From positions 1 to 15,100 of the forward strand of contig CAZGWN010000086.1 of assembly GCA_964528755.1 (NCBI GenBank): a stretch of DNA of 15,100 bases, in the 5' to 3' direction. A program made the position numbers and the translations under genes. The notes under the pieces were generated by a model. It had not been told where the DNA came from. It was given only the letters and a program-made list of their open reading frames with translations, and did not search any database. Origin of the DNA: Raineyella sp964528755 (GTDB lineage: Bacteria > Actinomycetota > Actinomycetes > Propionibacteriales > Propionibacteriaceae). This document shows, piece by piece, positions 6,906 to 14,676 of the stretch. Each line of letters opens with the position of its first letter. The stretch's first letter is position 1.

Positions 6906-7115
6906 ATGGGACTGTTCGACGAGGCCGCCGCGAAGGCTCGCGAGTTGGCCAAGGACAACCCCGACCAGGTCAACGACGCCATCGACCGCGTCGGCCAGGA
7001 GGTGGACGAGCGCACCGGTGGGAAGTTCTCCGACCAGATCGACCAGGCCGAGGACGTCGTTCGCGGCCGGCTGGGTACCGACCAGCCCTCGTCGCCCGAC
7101 GGGCGGCAGGCCTGA
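6906..7115 (+). CDS. Rv0909/MT0933-family small protein (antitoxin-like)
   Basis: This 69-residue, highly charged, probably helical protein has the pattern of the Rv0909/MT0933 antitoxin family: GLFDEAAAKARELAKDNPDQV, then DRVGQEVDERTGGKFSDQIDQAED and a short disordered tail. The start is clear: GAAAGGA, then ATG after six bases. In M. tuberculosis Rv0909 is annotated as antitoxin for the adjacent Rv0910. Here no toxin partner is adjacent: the flanks are miaA and miaB on the other strand. A function as an antitoxin is therefore doubtful, and a stand-alone stress or chaperone-like role is equally possible. It is a single-gene unit closed by the hairpin at 7148-7180. Confidence 0.8.
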   Translation: MGLFDEAAAKARELAKDNPDQVNDAIDRVGQEVDERTGGKFSDQIDQAEDVVRGRLGTDQPSSPDGRQA

Positions 7116-7147
7116 GCGGGACGCTCCCCTCTCGGCCGTTGTCGGCC

Positions 7148-7180
7148 ACAGGCGGGCCACCATCCGGGTGGCCCGCCTGT
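7148..7180. terminator. Strong bidirectional hairpin terminator
   Basis: ACAGGCGGGCCACC (7148-7161) pairs perfectly with GGTGGCCCGCCTGT (7167-7180) around the loop ATCCG, a 14-bp stem. It lies between the convergent stops of the Rv0909-like gene and miaB, so it can serve both. There is no T-run, as is common for actinobacterial terminators. Confidence 0.85.
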
Positions 7181-7200
7181 TCCGGTTCCCCGCACCCGGC

Positions 7201-8673
7201 TCAGCGCAGCGCCGGCAGGCCCAGCGGGACGCCTCGCGGCCGGGACATCTCCGGGCCCGACAGTTCCACCTGTCGGCGGGACCACCAAGCGTCGCCGCCC
7301 CGGGTACGCCGCAGCCGGGTGATCCCGGCATCGGCGGTGAGGTGGTGTGGCGCGGCGTAGGTGACCGTGGTCTCGGCGAGGTCACCAGGACGCGGCCGCT
7401 CGTCGGGGTTGTCGGGAACGGAGACGTGGACGAGCCGGTGGTCGCGGGCCCGGCCCGACATCCGGTGGGTGTCGCCGTCCTTGCGACCCTCGCCGTCGGC
7501 GAAGAGCACCTCCACGGTCCGGCCGACCAGCGTCCGGTTCTCCTCCCAGGCGAGTTCGTTGACCAGGTCGACCAGCCGCTCGTAGCGCTCCTGCTTGACC
7601 TCGTGGGGCACCTGGTCGGGCATGGTGGCCGCCGGGGTGCCGGGCCGAATGGAGTAGAGGAACGTGAAGGCCGCGCTGAACCGGGCCCGCCGGACCACCT
7701 CCAGCGTCTCCTCGAAGTCGTCCTCGGTCTCCCCGGGAAACCCGACGATGATGTCGGTGGTGATCGCCGCATGCGGCATCGCCTGCCGCACCCGGTCGAG
7801 GATCCCCAGGTAGCGCTCGGTCCGGTACGACCGCCGCATCGCCCGCAGCACCCGGTCCGAACCCGACTGCAGCGGCATGTGCAGATGCGGCATGACGTTG
7901 GGTGTCTCGGCCATCGCCGCGATGACGTCGTCGGTGAAGTCCTTGGGATGCGGCGAGGTGAAGCGGACCCGCTCCAGCCCGTCGATGCCGCCGCAGGCGC
8001 GCAGCAGCTTCGCGAAGGCTCCGCGGTCGCCGAACTCGACACCGTACGCGTTGACGTTCTGGCCGAGCAGGGTGATCTCCTGGACGCCGTCGTCGACCAG
8101 CGCGCGGATCTCGGCCAGGATGTCGCCTGGGCGCCGGTCGGTCTCGCGGCCGCGCAACGCCGGGACGATGCAGAACGTACAGGTGTTGTTGCACCCGACG
8201 CTGACCGAGACCCAGGCGGCGTACGGCGAGTCGCGCCGGGTCGGCAGGTCGGAGGGAAAGGTCTGCAGCGCCTCGGCGATCTCGATCTGGGCCTCCTGCT
8301 GCGACCGGGCCCGCTCGAGCAGCACCGGCAACGATCCGATCGTGTTGGTGCCGAAGACGACGTCCACCCACGGCGCCTTGCGCAGCACGAGATCGCGGTC
8401 CTTCTGCGCCATACAGCCACCGACGGCCACCTGCATGCCGGGGTGGGTGGCCTTCACCGAGGCGATGTGACCGAGGTTGCCGTACAGTCGGTTGTCGGCG
8501 TTCTCCCGCACCGCGCAGGTGTTGAAGACCACCACGTCCGCCTCCGCGTCCGGTTCGGCGGGCAGGTAACCGGCCTCGTCCAGGAGGCCGGCGATGCGCT
8601 CGGAGTCATGCGCGTTCATCTGGCACCCATAGGTGCGGACCTCGTAGGTGCGTCGGGTCGTGGCGTCGATCAC
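7201..8673 (-). CDS. miaB: tRNA-2-methylthio-N6-dimethylallyladenosine synthase
   Basis: MiaB is a radical-SAM methylthiotransferase that converts i6A37 (made by MiaA) to ms2i6A37. This 490-residue protein has the N-terminal UPF0004 domain with Cys17, Cys53 and Cys87 binding one 4Fe-4S cluster. The radical-SAM CxxxCxxC is at 161, 165 and 168 (GCNNTCTFC), with MPLQSGSDRVLRAMRR downstream. A C-terminal TRAM domain (about 375-445) is followed by an extra tail of some 40 residues. The start is GTG 8673 without a ribosome site; TACCCT six bases upstream suggests a leaderless message. It is divergent from gluA and ends against the terminator at 7148-7180. Confidence 0.96.
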   Translation of the reverse strand: MIDATTRRTYEVRTYGCQMNAHDSERIAGLLDEAGYLPAEPDAEADVVVFNTCAVRENADNRLYGNLGHIASVKATHPGMQVAVGGCMAQKDRDLVLRKAPWVDVVFGTNTIGSLPVLLERARSQQEAQIEIAEALQTFPSDLPTRRDSPYAAWVSVSVGCNNTCTFCIVPALRGRETDRRPGDILAEIRALVDDGVQEITLLGQNVNAYGVEFGDRGAFAKLLRACGGIDGLERVRFTSPHPKDFTDDVIAAMAETPNVMPHLHMPLQSGSDRVLRAMRRSYRTERYLGILDRVRQAMPHAAITTDIIVGFPGETEDDFEETLEVVRRARFSAAFTFLYSIRPGTPAATMPDQVPHEVKQERYERLVDLVNELAWEENRTLVGRTVEVLFADGEGRKDGDTHRMSGRARDHRLVHVSVPDNPDERPRPGDLAETTVTYAAPHHLTADAGITRLRRTRGGDAWWSRRQVELSGPEMSRPRGVPLGLPALR

Positions 8674-8679
8674 CGATCC

Positions 8680-8685
8680 AGGGTA
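8680..8685 (-). promoter_or_regulatory. -10 of miaB, leaderless geometry
   Basis: The minus strand reads TACCCT, six bases (GGATCG), then the GTG start at 8673. No ribosome site precedes the start and no TTGACA-like -35 is seen. Confidence 0.4.
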
Positions 8686-8740
8686 CGCGAAGCGATTCCG
8701 CGCCGCCGGACGTGTCGATTGGGTAAACTCCGGACCGTTT

Positions 8741-8770
8741 CCGGGGCTTTTCGGCGTTCGCCGGCCCCGG
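8741..8770. repeat. Interrupted inverted repeat upstream of gluA
   Basis: CCGGGGC (8741-8747), TTTT bulge, CGGC, loop GTTC, GCCG, then GCCCCGG (8764-8770): eleven pairs in two perfect stems. It occupies the gluA -35 area and ends seven bases before the candidate -10. It may be an operator for control of glutamate uptake. If transcription began further upstream (a TAAACT lies at 8724-8729) it could instead act as an RNA hairpin. Confidence 0.5.
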
Positions 8771-8777
8771 CGGGCCC

Positions 8778-8783
8778 TATTCT
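8778..8783 (+). promoter_or_regulatory. -10 of gluA, leaderless geometry
   Basis: TATTCT is followed by exactly six bases (CAGCGC) and the ATG at 8790. There is no ribosome site. The -35 position falls inside the inverted repeat at 8741-8770 and has no clear TTGACA resemblance. It would drive gluABCD. Confidence 0.5.
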
Positions 8784-8789
8784 CAGCGC

Positions 8790-9575
<786 letters not shown>

Positions 9576-9617
9576 GCCAGCCCGGGATCCCTTCCCCGGC
9601 CTACGAAAGGAAGACTC

Positions 9618-10451
9618 ATGCACCACCGCACCCTCGGCCTCGCCGCCGGCGTCGCCGTGATGAGCCTCGCCCTGTCCGCCTGTGTAGCGGGCGGACAGGC
9701 GGGACCGGCCGCCGATTCCGGCGACGGGATCACCATCGGCATCAAGTACGACCAGCCCGGCCTCGGCCAGCAGGTCGGCAGCTCCTACGAGGGCTTCGAC
9801 GTGGACGTCGCCACGTACGTCGCCAAGGAACTCGGCTACGCCGAGGATCAGATCACCTTCATGGAGGCCCCGTCGGCGCAGCGCGAGACGCTGATCCAGT
9901 CCGGCCAGGTGGCGCTGGTCTTCGCCACCTACTCCATCACCGATGAGCGCAAGCAGAAGGTCTCCTTCGCCGGTCCGTACTTCATCGCCGGCCAGGACAT
10001 CCTCGTCCGCTCCGAGGAGAACACGATCACCGGCCCGCAGGACCTGGAGGGCCACACGCTGTGCTCGGTGGTCGGCTCGACGTCGGCACAGAAGATCAAG
10101 GACCAGTACCCCGGTGTCCAGTTGCAGGAGGTCGACACCTACTCCAAGTGCGCCGAGGCCGTCGCCGCGGGCTCGATGGATGCCCTGACCACCGACGACA
10201 TCATCCTTGCCGGGTACGCGGCCCAGGACCAGTACAAGGGCAAGCTGAAGGTCGTCGGCAACCCGTTCTCCGAGGAGCGCTACGGTGTCGGCCTGAAGAA
10301 GGACGACACCGAGCTGCAGACCAAGGTCAACGACGCGCTGAAGAAGATGATCGACGACGGTTCGTGGCAGAAGGCCCTCGACGACAACGTCGGCGCCTCC
10401 GGCTACGTGCCCAACCCCGACCTCAACCCGCCGACCCCGGGCACCGCGTAG
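9618..10451 (+). CDS. gluB: Glutamate ABC transporter, substrate-binding lipoprotein
   Basis: This 277-residue solute-binding protein belongs to family 3 (SBP_bac_3). It begins with a lipoprotein signal peptide ending in LSAC; Cys22 would be lipidated and anchor the mature protein outside the membrane. The mature part has the family's two-lobe pattern, with GITIGIKYDQPGLG, YEGFDVDVATYVAKELGY, ERKQKVSFAGPYF and VAAGSMDALTTDD. The start has a good ribosome site (AAAGGAAG before ATG 9618). It follows gluA after 42 bases and precedes gluC after 54. Binding of glutamate specifically is inferred from the operon. Confidence 0.92.
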   Translation: MHHRTLGLAAGVAVMSLALSACVAGGQAGPAADSGDGITIGIKYDQPGLGQQVGSSYEGFDVDVATYVAKELGYAEDQITFMEAPSAQRETLIQSGQVALVFATYSITDERKQKVSFAGPYFIAGQDILVRSEENTITGPQDLEGHTLCSVVGSTSAQKIKDQYPGVQLQEVDTYSKCAEAVAAGSMDALTTDDIILAGYAAQDQYKGKLKVVGNPFSEERYGVGLKKDDTELQTKVNDALKKMIDDGSWQKALDDNVGASGYVPNPDLNPPTPGTA

Positions 10452-10505
10452 TCGGTTCGGCGAGGCCCCGACGGCACCCGTACGTCACCCGGAACGGAAG
10501 GTTCG

Positions 10506-11189
10506 ATGCAGGGATTTCTTGAACTGTTGACCCAGTACAACGTGCTCGCCGCGTTCTGGATGACCATCCGGCTGACGCTCGTCAGTGCCGTCGGGGCCCT
10601 CGTCATCGGCACCGTCGTCGCCGTCATGCGGGTCTCGCCGATCCCGGCGCTGCGGGCCTTCGCCGGTGCCTACGTGACGCTGGTCCGCAACACCCCGCTG
10701 ACCCTGCTGGTGACGTTCTGTGTGCTGGGGCTCTACCTGTTCATGAACATCGCGCTGTTGCCACGCAGCGTCGGCGGCCCGACCCAACTGTTCGTCTGGG
10801 CCGTGGTGGCGTTGTCGGTCTATCACGCCACCTTCGTCGCCGAGGGGATCCGGTCGGGGATCAACACGGTGCCGCCCGGACAGGCCGAGGCGGCCCGCGC
10901 GATCGGGATGACCTTCACCCAGTCCTTGGGCAATATCGTGCTGCCGCAGGCGATGCGCGGCGCGATCGCCCCGCTCGGCAACACCCTCATCGCGCTGACC
11001 AAGAACACCACCGTGGTCTCGGCGGTGGGCGTTGCCGAGTCGTCCTACCTGATGAAGAACATGATCGAGTTCAGCCCGCAGTTCCTCTTCTCGATCTTCT
11101 TCCTGATGGCCCTCGGCTTCGTCATCCTGACCCTGCCCGTCGGGGTGTTCTTCTCCTGGGCGACGACCCGGCTGGCGGTGGACCGATGA
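10506..11189 (+). CDS. gluC: Glutamate ABC transporter, permease
   Basis: This 227-residue HisM/GluC-type inner-membrane permease has roughly five hydrophobic segments. Its EAA loop, GQAEAARAIGMTFTQSLGNIVLPQA, contacts the GluA ATPase. GGAAGG lies before ATG 10506. Its stop overlaps the gluD start as ATGA, so the two permease halves are translationally coupled and should be made in equal amounts for a heterodimer. No key feature is missing. Confidence 0.92.
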   Translation: MQGFLELLTQYNVLAAFWMTIRLTLVSAVGALVIGTVVAVMRVSPIPALRAFAGAYVTLVRNTPLTLLVTFCVLGLYLFMNIALLPRSVGGPTQLFVWAVVALSVYHATFVAEGIRSGINTVPPGQAEAARAIGMTFTQSLGNIVLPQAMRGAIAPLGNTLIALTKNTTVVSAVGVAESSYLMKNMIEFSPQFLFSIFFLMALGFVILTLPVGVFFSWATTRLAVDR

Positions 11190-12097
11190 GCTCCCCCGCC
11201 GCGTCGGTGCTGTTCGACGTCCCGGGGCCGCGCGGTCGGCTGCGCAACCGGATCATCGGAGTCGTCGGCACCCTGATCATCCTGGCCGGCCTGGGCGGGT
11301 TGGTCTGGGGCCTGCGCGACCAGTTGACCGCCGACAAGTGGGCGCCGTTCCTGCGGGCCGACACCTGGATCAACTACTTCGTGCCGGGCCTGATCAACAC
11401 GGTGCAGGCCGCCGCCATCGCGGTTGTCTCCGCCTCCGTGCTCGGGCTGCTGCTGTCGCTGGGCCGGATGTCCTTCAACCGGCCGCTGCGTTGGGTGAGC
11501 ACCGTCTTCATCGAGTTCTTCCGGGCCGTCCCGGTGCTGATGATGATGCTGTTCATCTACTACCTGTTCATCTTCGCGCCGTTCTTCTCCGGGCTCTTCC
11601 CCGGGCCGCTGGTCCAGCTCAAGCCGCTCATCGCGGTCATCCTCGGGCTGACGTTCTACAACTCCGCCGTCATCGCCGAGTTGCTGCGCTCAGGGGTCAA
11701 CAGCCTGCCGCGCGGGCAGACGGAGGCGGGCCTGGGGATCGGGCTGAGCATCGGACAGACCCGCCGCCTCATCCTGCTGCCGCAGGCGGTCCGGGCGATG
11801 CTGCCGGCGCTGGTCTCCCAGCTCGTGGTCATCCTCAAGGACTCCGCGCTCGGCTACATCATCAGCTACCCCGAGCTGCTCCGCTCCTCGCAGACGCTGG
11901 CCTCGCGGTGGTCGAACTCGATCGCGTCCTTCCTGGTCGCCGCAGCCCTGTTCATCATCATCAACTGGCTGCTGACCCGGCTGGCGGGCGCCCTGGAGAG
12001 CCGCACCCGGGCGCGTCAGGCCGGCGGGGTGGTGCGGATCGACACGGTCAACATCGAGGAACGCGCCGACGGTCCGGACGTGCCCCTGCGGAAGTAG
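11186..12097 (+). CDS. gluD: Glutamate ABC transporter, permease
   Basis: This second permease half (303 residues) is longer than GluC. A polar N-terminus precedes a first helix (IIGVVGTLIILAGLGGLVWGL), and further hydrophobic segments follow. The EAA loop is GQTEAGLGIGLSIGQTRRLILLPQAV. A polar C-terminal tail of about 35 residues (SRTRARQAGGVVRIDTVNIEERADG...) follows the last helix. It is coupled to gluC by ATGA. It ends the operon and is convergent with rny, with only three bases between the stop codons and no obvious terminator in the gap. Confidence 0.92.
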   Translation: MSSPAASVLFDVPGPRGRLRNRIIGVVGTLIILAGLGGLVWGLRDQLTADKWAPFLRADTWINYFVPGLINTVQAAAIAVVSASVLGLLLSLGRMSFNRPLRWVSTVFIEFFRAVPVLMMMLFIYYLFIFAPFFSGLFPGPLVQLKPLIAVILGLTFYNSAVIAELLRSGVNSLPRGQTEAGLGIGLSIGQTRRLILLPQAVRAMLPALVSQLVVILKDSALGYIISYPELLRSSQTLASRWSNSIASFLVAAALFIIINWLLTRLAGALESRTRARQAGGVVRIDTVNIEERADGPDVPLRK

Positions 12098-12100
12098 GGC

Positions 12101-13849
12101 TCAGCGGGCGACCTCCGTCGCCCGGGACTCGCGGACCACGGTGACCCGGATCTGGCCGGGGTAGGTGAGCTCCTCCTCGACCTGCTTGGCGATGTCACGG
12201 GCCAGGACCTGAGCGCCGATGTCGTCGACGGCGTCGGGCTCGACCATCACCCGCACCTCGCGGCCCGCCTGCATGGCGAACACCTTGGAGACGCCCTCGT
12301 GGGCGGCGGCCATGCCCTCCAGCCGCTCCAGCCGGCGGACGTAGGACTCCAGGGACTCCCGCCGTGCACCGGGGCGCCCGCCGCTGATCGCATCGGCGGC
12401 CTGGGTGAGCACGGCCTCGACGGTGTGCGGCTCGACGTCGTTGTGGTGGGCCTCGATCGCGTGGACGACGTCGGGTGACTCCCCGTACGTCCTGGCGACC
12501 TCGGCGCCGATCACCGCGTGCGGGCCCTGGACCTCGTGGGTGAGGGCCTTGCCGATGTCGTGCAGGAAGGCGCAGCGTCGGCAGGTCGCCACGTCCAGCC
12601 CGAGCTCGGCGGCCATCACCCCCGCGATGTGGGCGCACTCGACCAGGTGCTTGAGCACGTTCTGACCGTACGACGTGCGGTAGCGCAGCCGGCCGAGCAG
12701 AGCGACGAGTTCGGGGTGGAGGTCGGAGATGCCGACGTCGACGAGGGCTTCCTCGGCGGCCTGGCGACAACGGTCGGCGATCCGCAGCCGGGACCGTTCG
12801 TGGACCTGCTCGATCCGTGCCGGCTGGATCCGTCCGTCCGCGACGAGCTCGGTCAGCGTCAGCCGGGCCACCTCCCGGCGCACCGGGTCGAAACAGGACA
12901 GCAGGACCGTCTCGGGCGTGTCGTCGATCAGGACGTTGACGCCGGTGATCTGCTCGAAGGAGCGGATGTTGCGGCCCTCCCGGCCGATGATCCGGCCCTT
13001 CATCTCGTCACCGGGCAGGTCCACCGTGGAGACGACCGACTCCGCGGTCTGGTCGGGCGCGAGGCGCTGGATGGCCTCGACGATGACGGCCTGGGCACGG
13101 CGCTCGGCGGTGCGGCGGGCATCGGCCTCGATGTCCCGGGCGAGGATCGCGGCCTGACGGCGCGAATCCTGCTCGGCCCGGCTCAGCACCTCCTCGCGGG
13201 CCTTGTCGGCGGTGAGTCCGGCGACCTGTTCCAGTGCGGCGCGTCGCTGGTCCTCGGCGCCGGCGAGCGCCGCCTCGCGCTCGTCGAGGGTGACCCGGCG
13301 GGCGTCCAGCTCGGCACGGTGGTCGGCGAGGGTGGCGCTGTCGCGGTCGAGCCGCTCTTCCCGTTCGGTCAGCCGCTGCTCGCGCCGCTCCTGAGCGAGC
13401 CGAACCTCCCGGATCTCGTCGTGCTGGGCGCCGGCCCATGCGGTCGCCTCGTCCCGCAGCCGCTCCCCCGCCCGGCGGCTCTCCTCGGCCTTGCGCAGGG
13501 TGGCCTGGGCACGGGCGTGCAACTGGTCGGCCTCGGTCCGAACCATCCGGTCGTAGCCGTCGGCCTCCTCCCGCACCGTGCGCTGGTAGGCGTCGGCGTC
13601 GCTGCGAACGGCGCCGGCCTCGGAGCGCAGGCCGTCCGCCTCCTGCCGGGCCTGCTCCCGCAGGGCCCGGATCTCCTCCTCGGCCCGGGACCGCAACTGG
13701 GCCACGGCCTCGAGCTGGGCGGGGGAGGGCTCGCCCGATCCCCGGCGACGCAGCAGCACGACGACCACCCACCCGACCGCGACCAGAAGGGCGACCAGCA
13801 GGACGCCGACGACGACCAGACCCGTGACGATCCCGGCACCCGCATCCAT
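12101..13849 (-). CDS. rny: Ribonuclease Y
   Basis: RNase Y is a membrane-anchored endoribonuclease that starts mRNA turnover. From ATG 13849 it has 582 residues: one N-terminal membrane helix (about 6-32), a long charged coiled coil (about 45-260), a KH domain with GRIIGREGRNIRSFE (from 285), and an HD domain with the metal-binding pair His430-Asp431 in FLHDIGKA. It ends with the conserved C-terminal region (YPGQIRVTVVRE). All parts are present. The start is supported by GGGAG six bases upstream; the frame is open to 13927, but the upstream residues would precede the membrane helix and include the direct repeat at 13896-13931. It is convergent with gluD and downstream of recX on the same strand. 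Confidence 0.95.
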   Translation of the reverse strand: MDAGAGIVTGLVVVGVLLVALLVAVGWVVVVLLRRRGSGEPSPAQLEAVAQLRSRAEEEIRALREQARQEADGLRSEAGAVRSDADAYQRTVREEADGYDRMVRTEADQLHARAQATLRKAEESRRAGERLRDEATAWAGAQHDEIREVRLAQERREQRLTEREERLDRDSATLADHRAELDARRVTLDEREAALAGAEDQRRAALEQVAGLTADKAREEVLSRAEQDSRRQAAILARDIEADARRTAERRAQAVIVEAIQRLAPDQTAESVVSTVDLPGDEMKGRIIGREGRNIRSFEQITGVNVLIDDTPETVLLSCFDPVRREVARLTLTELVADGRIQPARIEQVHERSRLRIADRCRQAAEEALVDVGISDLHPELVALLGRLRYRTSYGQNVLKHLVECAHIAGVMAAELGLDVATCRRCAFLHDIGKALTHEVQGPHAVIGAEVARTYGESPDVVHAIEAHHNDVEPHTVEAVLTQAADAISGGRPGARRESLESYVRRLERLEGMAAAHEGVSKVFAMQAGREVRVMVEPDAVDDIGAQVLARDIAKQVEEELTYPGQIRVTVVRESRATEVAR

Positions 13850-14109
13850 GGCACTCTCCCTTCGGCTCCGGACCTGCGCATTCGGGAGGGGTGCCACAGC
13901 GAGACGCACGCCCACGGCGAGACGCACGCATGGCCGACGCTGTCCGCGGAGACAGGCCGGCCGGAGGCAGGCGGGACCCGGGACGGACCGGACCCGTGGT
14001 GACTATCGTCGACCCGGCCCGTACGGACCGGGGGAACGTGACTCGGGGGGTGGAGGTTCACTGCACAACCCTCTGGGCGGCAGTCTAGCGATCAGCACCA
14101 AATCCGACG
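13850..14109 (-). other. recX-rny intergenic region with a possible rny promoter
   Basis: I see no gene in these 260 bases. The minus strand has a TAGACT (14082-14087) that could be a -10, but no convincing -35, so a separate rny promoter is only tentative. A direct repeat (13896-13931) and the rny ribosome site (GGGAG just before 13849) lie at the rny-proximal end. Confidence 0.35.
13896..13931. repeat. Two-copy 18-bp direct repeat upstream of rny
   Basis: The unit ACAGCGAGACGCACGCCC (13896-13913) is followed immediately by ACGGCGAGACGCACGCAT (13914-13931), 15 of 18 identical, with GCGAGACGCACGC shared exactly. It would lie in the rny leader or promoter. Function unknown. Confidence 0.6.
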
Positions 14110-14676
14110 TCACCCCCCACCGGGGTCGCTCGCAGACCAGTCGATTCCGGGTTCGTCGATTCCGGGTTCGTCGATCTCCGCCAGCGCCCGGCGACAGATC
14201 TCGGCGGTGAACCCTCGCCGGGCCAGGGCCCCGGTGAGCCGGCGCCGGCGGACCTCGGGCGCCAGGGCGGTCATCGTCCGGGCCTTGTGCCGGACGAGTG
14301 CGACGGCCGCTGCGAGTTCCTCGTCCGGATCCGTCCCGGCCAGCACATCGTCGAGGATCTCGCGGGCGACGCCGCGCCGGGTCAGCTCGGCCCGCAGTGC
14401 CCGTACCGACAGACCCTTGCGCAACCGTCGGGACTCGACCCACGCGACCGCGAAGGCCCGATCGTCGACCAGACCGACCTCCGTGAGCCGGTCGAGCACC
14501 GCCTCCGCGACGTCCGGATCGGTGTGGCGGCGGTGCAGTGCCGTGGCCAATTCGGCCCGGGAGTGGGCCCGATCGGTGAGCCGGGACAGGACGATCTCGC
14601 GGGCGATTGCGTACGGATCCGCCTCCGGGTCCGGATTGTCCTCCGGACCCGGAGCGCGTCGCGCCCCCGCCTTCAG
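14110..14676 (-). CDS. recX: Regulatory protein RecX
   Basis: RecX binds RecA filaments and restrains RecA activity. The conserved RecX helical repeats are visible: LDRLTEVGLVDDRAFAVAWVESRR, KGLSVRALRAELTRRGV and RLTGALARRGFTAEICRRAL. The only ATG/GTG/TTG start in frame is TTG 14550 (146 residues). However, the open frame upstream encodes DPYAIAREIVLSRLTDRAHSRAEL, which looks like the normal RecX N-terminal helices. Between the in-frame stop upstream and 14550 the only plausible initiator is CTG 14676, which overlaps the recA stop as CTGA and has a weak GAGGTG before it; this gives 188 residues. I chose it for completeness, with TTG 14550 as the alternative. The C-terminus carries a duplicated five-residue unit (EPGID). 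Translation is probably coupled to recA. Confidence 0.85.
   Translation of the reverse strand: MKAGARRAPGPEDNPDPEADPYAIAREIVLSRLTDRAHSRAELATALHRRHTDPDVAEAVLDRLTEVGLVDDRAFAVAWVESRRLRKGLSVRALRAELTRRGVAREILDDVLAGTDPDEELAAAVALVRHKARTMTALAPEVRRRRLTGALARRGFTAEICRRALAEIDEPGIDEPGIDWSASDPGGG
14141..14175. repeat. 15-bp tandem duplication in the recX 3' end
   Basis: TCGATTCCGGGTTCG occurs at 14141-14155 and again at 14156-14170, followed by TCGAT. On the minus strand it keeps frame and encodes IDEPGIDEPGID just before the RecX stop. Probably neutral slippage in a disordered tail. Confidence 0.8.

Noticed and set aside
9576..9617. CCGGG/CCCGG hairpin between gluA and gluB as an attenuator
   Set aside because: Only five pairs with a loop of about eight bases; too weak to support.
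12518..14002. 494-residue plus-strand open frame opposite rny
   Set aside because: Shadow of the rny coiled-coil and KH/HD coding region; repetitive Leu/Gly/Val composition without domain features.
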